Source: Spirochaeta sp. (GTDB taxonomy: Bacteria > Spirochaetota > Spirochaetia > DSM-27196 > Alkalispirochaetaceae). Taken from it: DNA of 9,472 nucleotides. Of this stretch, positions 6,366-9,472 are shown piece after piece. Location of the stretch: positions 1 to 9,472 of the forward strand of contig SKHA01000309.1 of NCBI GenBank assembly GCA_007117185.1. The letters are read 5' to 3'. The stretch's first letter is position 1; every line of letters starts with the position of its first letter. The position numbers and the translations under genes are program-made. The notes beneath the pieces were generated by a model. That model was not told where the DNA came from and did not search any database. It was given only the letters and a program-made list of their open reading frames with translations.

Positions 6366-7063
6366 GGGACAACCTGACCGGCGAAGCGGTAGCCGAAGCC
6401 GCGGACCGTCTCGATCCACCCGGGGTCGCCCAGCTTGGCGCGAATGTTCTTGACGTGGGTGTCCACCGTCCGGGCGGAGCCGTCGGTGATGTAATCAAGG
6501 GACGCCCCCAGTATGCGCTCCCGGGAGAGGACCACCCCGGCGTTCTCCGCCAGGTAGCGCAGGATGCGCCATTCCGCGGCGGTGAGGTCTACCAGCGCCC
6601 CAGCCAGGTCCGCCCGGTGAGACTGCTCTTCCAGGGCGAGGACAGCCCCGCCCAGGGACCAGCGGTCAGGGTGTTCCCCACCGGTGGCTGAAGCGGTCGC
6701 TGCAGTGCTGCGGGCGAGGACCGCCCGGACACGGAGCATCAGCTCCTTCATGGAGAACGGCTTGACCACATAGTCGTCGCCGCCCACCTCGAACCCGGTG
6801 ATCCGGTCCGACTCGGCGGTGCGGGCGGTGAGGAAGATGATGGGGGTATTGAACCGCCGCCGGTAGGTCCGGGCGAAGCGGAACCCGTCGCCGTCGGGGA
6901 GCATCACGTCCAACAGGAGCAAGTCCGGCTGCTGCATCGCCGCCGCCTGCTCCACCCCGGCCAGGCGCGCAAACGCCACGGGGTGGTGGTCCTCAAGCTC
7001 CAGGTAGGAGGTCACCGTCTCCCGCAGGCCGTCGTTGTCTTCGATCACAAAAATGCGCGCCAT
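6362..7063 (-). CDS. OmpR/PhoB-family response regulator
   Basis: A 233-residue DNA-binding regulator, the partner of the kinase encoded directly downstream. The receiver domain spans about 1-120, with acidic pocket E8/D9, phospho-acceptor D52 (LLLDVMLPDGDG), T79 and K101 (VVKPFS). The C-terminal winged-helix domain (about 130-230) contains LTAAEWRILRYL, the recognition segment ARTVDTHVKNIRAKLGD and the wing IETVRGFGYRF. Everything expected is intact. The start ATG is preceded by GGGAAGG with nine bases' spacing from the AAGG. A second ATG seven bases upstream is out of frame. The stop TGA shares bases with the kinase GTG. It probably controls the exporter operon in which it sits, as is usual for such sets, but no operator could be identified here. 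Confidence 0.95.
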   Translation of the reverse strand: MARIFVIEDNDGLRETVTSYLELEDHHPVAFARLAGVEQAAAMQQPDLLLLDVMLPDGDGFRFARTYRRRFNTPIIFLTARTAESDRITGFEVGGDDYVVKPFSMKELMLRVRAVLARSTAATASATGGEHPDRWSLGGAVLALEEQSHRADLAGALVDLTAAEWRILRYLAENAGVVLSRERILGASLDYITDGSARTVDTHVKNIRAKLGDPGWIETVRGFGYRFAGQVVP

Positions 7064-7069
7064 TGGCCA

Positions 7070-7105
7070 TCACCTTCCCTTTCAGCGCCCCTGTCAGCGC
7101 CCCTG
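7070..7105 (-). repeat. 12-bp tandem repeat with an in-frame TGA in each unit
   Basis: Reading the minus strand, CAGGGGCGCTGA occurs perfectly twice (7105-7094 and 7093-7082). A third, degenerate unit AAGGGAAGGTGA (7081-7070) matches 8/12. The first copy encodes the last three residues (QGR) and stop of the secreted protein. The third contains the Shine-Dalgarno of the response regulator. Because units are multiples of three, all three TGAs stay in the frame of the upstream gene. Confidence 0.8.
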
Positions 7106-7714
7106 CAGACGCTGGTACAACGCCTCGAAATCCTGCCCCTGGGGTCTTGAGGTGTCCACCAGCGGGTTGTAGGGCCCCCCGGCCACGTAGCTTGAGAGGG
7201 ACCCGGTACCCCCGCTTTCGGTACCGGGTGTCGTCGTCCGGCCCGCGGAAGAGGTTCCGGAAGAGGACCCGTCGCGGGTGCGGTCGGCCTCGGCCCACAG
7301 GCGATCCACCTGCAAAAGCTGTGCCGCCGTGAGGATCTCATCTTCGACCTGGATCATCATGCGCTCAGCTGCGGCGGGGGTCAACCGGGAGGTCAGCCGG
7401 ATCTCGTCCATGAGCCGGGTGAGCCGCCGGGCCTGATCGCCGTTGAGGGCCAGTCGGGGAAACTCCTGGTCGACCCGACCGACGAACCCGATCAACCGGC
7501 CCAGGTCGAGAACCACCAGGGTTTCCTCCCGCGCCTTGATCATCGCCGGGTCGGTAGGACCGGCTCCGCCACCGGCACCACCACCAGCGCCTCCGCCCGA
7601 ACCGCGCTGCTGCGCGGCAGCGGGGACAACCCCGGCCACTGTGAACAGCGCCAGCATCAGAGCCAGTGTCAGCATCGGAACGCTCTTCGAAACCTGTGAA
7701 AATGTCCTATTCAT
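7094..7714 (-). CDS. Secreted LTxxQ-like (CpxP/Spy-like) periplasmic protein, hypothetical
   Basis: A 206-residue protein of unknown function. Residues 1-34 form a signal peptide: a basic start, hydrophobic core MLTLALMLALFTVAGVV, and AAA before QQ. A glycine-rich linker follows (38-52, GGGA repeats). A helical core lies at about 57-147 and contains LNGDQ (90-94) and LTAAQ (128-132). Two such motifs on long amphipathic helices recall the periplasmic LTxxQ chaperone/sensor proteins CpxP, Spy and ZraP. The C-terminal 60 residues are Ser/Thr/Gly-rich, probably disordered, ending in a short helix (FEALYQRLQGR). The resemblance is by motif only and I cannot prove homology. There is no lipobox Cys. 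The ATG overlaps the end of the permease gene by 8 bp (ATGAATAG), with an AGAGG upstream inside that gene. Lying between exporter and two-component genes, it is a plausible periplasmic partner of one or both. Confidence 0.75.
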   Translation of the reverse strand: MNRTFSQVSKSVPMLTLALMLALFTVAGVVPAAAQQRGSGGGAGGGAGGGAGPTDPAMIKAREETLVVLDLGRLIGFVGRVDQEFPRLALNGDQARRLTRLMDEIRLTSRLTPAAAERMMIQVEDEILTAAQLLQVDRLWAEADRTRDGSSSGTSSAGRTTTPGTESGGTGSLSSYVAGGPYNPLVDTSRPQGQDFEALYQRLQGR

Positions 7715-8933
7715 ATCGTAACGCCTCTATCGGATTCAATCTTGACGCCCGCCACGCGGGGTACCCACCAAAAAACAGTCCCGTGAATACGGAGAAACCG
7801 AACGCCAGCAGCACCGACTCCAGCGTTGCTACCGCCGCGGTGCGCGCCACCTCCCGGGCAAACCAGGTTGTTCCCAGCCCGATGGCCACCCCGACGGCGC
7901 CACCGCCTACTGAGAGAATCACCGCCTCGGTGAGAAACTGGAACATGATGTCCCGCCCTCGAGCCCCCAGAGCCATCCGGACCCCGATCTCACGGGTGCG
8001 TTCGGTCACCGAGACGAGCATGATGTTCATGATCCCGATGCCCCCCACCACCAGACTGATCGCGGCGATGCTCCCCAGGAGAATGGTGAACGTTCCGGCC
8101 ACACCCTGCACCGTGGCCAAAAGATCCATCTGGTTGGCGATGTAGAAGTCGGCCACCTCCATGGACGGCAAGCGGTGCAGCCGCAGAAGCTCCTGTTCGA
8201 TGGTAGCCTGAACCTGGTTCATCACCTCCGCCGACGCGGCCTGAATGTTGATCAGCTGATAGCCGGAGGCACCGGAAATGGAACGCTGGAAGGTGGTCAC
8301 CGGGATAAGCACCGAGTTGTCCTGGGCCAGCGAGCCCTTCTCCTCCATCACCGCGGTAACCCTGAAGCTGATCCCGTTGATACGGATCGTCTGCCCCAGG
8401 GGATCCATCCCCGCAGGAAAGAGGTCCCGATATACCTGCATCCCGATTGCCACCACCCGTGCCCGGGACTCCAGGTCCACCTCGGTGAAGAACGTTCCGT
8501 GAACGGGAACGTAGTTGCGGATATCGGGGTACGCGGAAGTTGTGCCGGTGACGGTGGCGGAGACGTTTCGGTTCTCAAACTTCAGCTGCCCCGTGGCGGT
8601 GGACGCCGGCGCCGCCGCCAGGACCAGATCCGCCGGGAGGGCCTGGATCATCTCCAGATCGGTGGCTGTCAGGGTGGGGCGGATATTGGCGGTGTTGGTC
8701 CGCACCAGCGCGGTGCCCCGGGGCTCCCCGGAATAGACGATCAGCAGGTTGGCTCCCAGCGCCTGGAGGTTCGCCTCCACCGCCTTCTGGGCGCCGTTTC
8801 CCAGCGCCACCAGGGCGATCACCGCGGCCACCCCGATCATCACCCCCAGCCCGGTCAGCCCGGAGCGCACCGCGTTGCCGGCGATGCTGCGGGCGGACAT
8901 CCGCGCGTTTTCAATAATCATCTGCAGTTTCAT
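7707..8933 (-). CDS. MacB-like ABC transporter permease
   Basis: A 408-residue FtsX/MacB-family permease without a fused ATPase domain. TM1 is about 25-46, a large extracytoplasmic MacB_PCD-type domain runs about 47-275, and three further helices lie at about 280-305, 333-356 and 370-392. The conserved cytoplasmic loop SVTERTREIGVRMALGA (308-324) couples to the ATPase, and the C-terminus PAWRASRLNPIEALRYE is characteristic. Such proteins act as mechanotransmission exporters that push periplasmic substrates (peptides, macrolides, lipoproteins) onward, usually with a MacA-type adaptor and an outer-membrane channel. The ATG overlaps the ATPase stop as ATGA, and GGAGG four bases upstream fixes the start. 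The C-terminus overlaps the secreted-protein gene. The substrate is unknown, and a self-standing permease separates it from full-length E. coli MacB. Confidence 0.92.
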   Translation of the reverse strand: MKLQMIIENARMSARSIAGNAVRSGLTGLGVMIGVAAVIALVALGNGAQKAVEANLQALGANLLIVYSGEPRGTALVRTNTANIRPTLTATDLEMIQALPADLVLAAAPASTATGQLKFENRNVSATVTGTTSAYPDIRNYVPVHGTFFTEVDLESRARVVAIGMQVYRDLFPAGMDPLGQTIRINGISFRVTAVMEEKGSLAQDNSVLIPVTTFQRSISGASGYQLINIQAASAEVMNQVQATIEQELLRLHRLPSMEVADFYIANQMDLLATVQGVAGTFTILLGSIAAISLVVGGIGIMNIMLVSVTERTREIGVRMALGARGRDIMFQFLTEAVILSVGGGAVGVAIGLGTTWFAREVARTAAVATLESVLLAFGFSVFTGLFFGGYPAWRASRLNPIEALRYE

Positions 8934-9472
8934 CGTTCCTCCCCGGTAACAACCTGACCGTCCCGGATGTGAATCGCCCGATGGGCCCGCGCGGCCACCT
9001 CCGGCTCGTGGGTGACCAGGATGATCGTCGCGCCCTCGCGGTGAAGGTCTCCAAACAGCTCCATCACCTCGTCGCCGGTGCGGGTATCCAGCGCCCCGGT
9101 AGGTTCGTCCGCCAGGAGGATTTTCGGACTGGTGGCCAGGGCACGGGCGATCGCCACACGCTGCCGCTGCCCGCCGGAAAGTTCGTTGGGACGGTGGGTG
9201 GCACGGTCGGCCAGGCCGACCCGGTCCAGCATCTTCAATGCCTGCCGGTGGCGTTCCCGTCGGGGCATGCCGCCGTATACCAGAGGCACCTCCACGTTCT
9301 CCAGGGCGGTCATCCGCGGCAGCAGATTAAACGTCTGAAAGACAAAGCCGATGGCGCGGTTTCGCACCGCCGCCAGCCGGTCCGCCCCGAGGGATTCCAC
9401 CGCTTCGCCGTCCAGGACGTACCGCCCCTGGTCGGGTTGGTCCAGACAACCGATGATGTTCATCAGGGTGGA
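8930..9472 (-). CDS. MacB/LolD-type ABC transporter ATPase (5' end outside window)
   Basis: The last 180 residues of an ABC ATPase of the MacB/LolD export family, which powers the adjacent permease. The window cuts through Walker A: it begins at the serine that follows the P-loop lysine (STLMNIIG). The first in-frame ATG (9463) is therefore not the real start. The Q-loop is FVFQTFNLLPRMTALENV, the signature is LSGGQRQRVAIARAL, Walker B is ILLADEPTGALD, and the H-loop is LVTHEP. FNLLPRMTALENVEVPLVYGG is typical of the MacB/LolD/FtsE group. The gene is intact as far as visible and ends at TGA (8930-8932), sharing bases with the permease ATG. A MacA-like adaptor may lie further upstream beyond the edge. 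Confidence 0.95.
   Translation of the reverse strand, partial: STLMNIIGCLDQPDQGRYVLDGEAVESLGADRLAAVRNRAIGFVFQTFNLLPRMTALENVEVPLVYGGMPRRERHRQALKMLDRVGLADRATHRPNELSGGQRQRVAIARALATSPKILLADEPTGALDTRTGDEVMELFGDLHREGATIILVTHEPEVAARAHRAIHIRDGQVVTGEER

Noticed and set aside
7070..7105. TGA readthrough or recoding to fuse the secreted protein to the response regulator
   Set aside because: The frames do align, but three stops intervene, the regulator has its own SD and ATG, and fusing a signal-peptide protein to a cytoplasmic DNA-binding regulator makes no sense.
7554..7604. Gly-coding repeat as a mobile or CRISPR-like repeat
   Set aside because: The repeated GGN codons encode a GGGA-type linker in the secreted protein. 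Spacing and sequence are those of low-complexity coding DNA.
8175..8957. Plus-strand open frame of 260 codons
   Set aside because: Antisense to the MacB-like permease. Its Gly/His/Arg-rich translation has no domain.

Overview
The window is about 60% G+C, gene-dense bacterial DNA with eight complete genes and a gene cut off at each end. The organism is diderm-like: it has a MacB-type exporter, a secreted periplasmic-type protein and a membrane sensor kinase. The gene mix (a dihydroorotate-dehydrogenase-like protein, a class V aminotransferase, a MinD/ParA-like ATPase beside an HD protein) would fit a high-G+C spirochaete or a similar diderm lineage. That taxonomic guess is weak and rests on general impressions of the families. 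I see no insertion sequence, phage gene, tRNA, rRNA or CRISPR array.

Left part (1-2814). A MinD/ParA-family ATPase on the minus strand runs off the left edge and is divergent from an HD-domain phosphohydrolase gene on the plus strand. The HD gene is convergent with trxB (thioredoxin reductase, minus strand), and their stop codons physically overlap. Centre (2815-3977). An AT-rich divergent promoter region separates trxB from a dihydroorotate-dehydrogenase-like flavoprotein gene (plus strand). That gene has a near-consensus promoter placed so close to its ATG that the message should be leaderless.

Right part (3978-9472). This is one minus-strand gene string, read right to left: MacB-like ABC ATPase (N-terminus outside the window), MacB-like permease, a small secreted protein with LTxxQ-like motifs, an OmpR-type response regulator, a CusS/BaeS-type sensor kinase, and an alanine-glyoxylate-type aminotransferase. 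Junctions are an ATGA overlap, an 8-bp overlap, a 30-bp gap, a GTGA overlap and a 3-bp gap, so the genes are very probably co-transcribed and translationally coupled. The likely logic is an envelope-sensing and export module. The kinase and regulator sense an envelope signal, the exporter removes a substrate from the periplasm or inner membrane, and the LTxxQ-like protein may act as periplasmic sensor, chaperone or feedback partner. The terminal aminotransferase also seems to have its own promoter inside the end of the kinase gene.

The most unusual sequence-level observations are three. First, a 12-bp unit is repeated (two perfect copies plus one degenerate) between the secreted-protein and regulator genes, and each copy carries an in-frame TGA. 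Second, leaderless-type promoter-to-ATG geometry recurs at two or three genes. Third, a perfect inverted repeat fills the promoter spacer of the flavoprotein gene.
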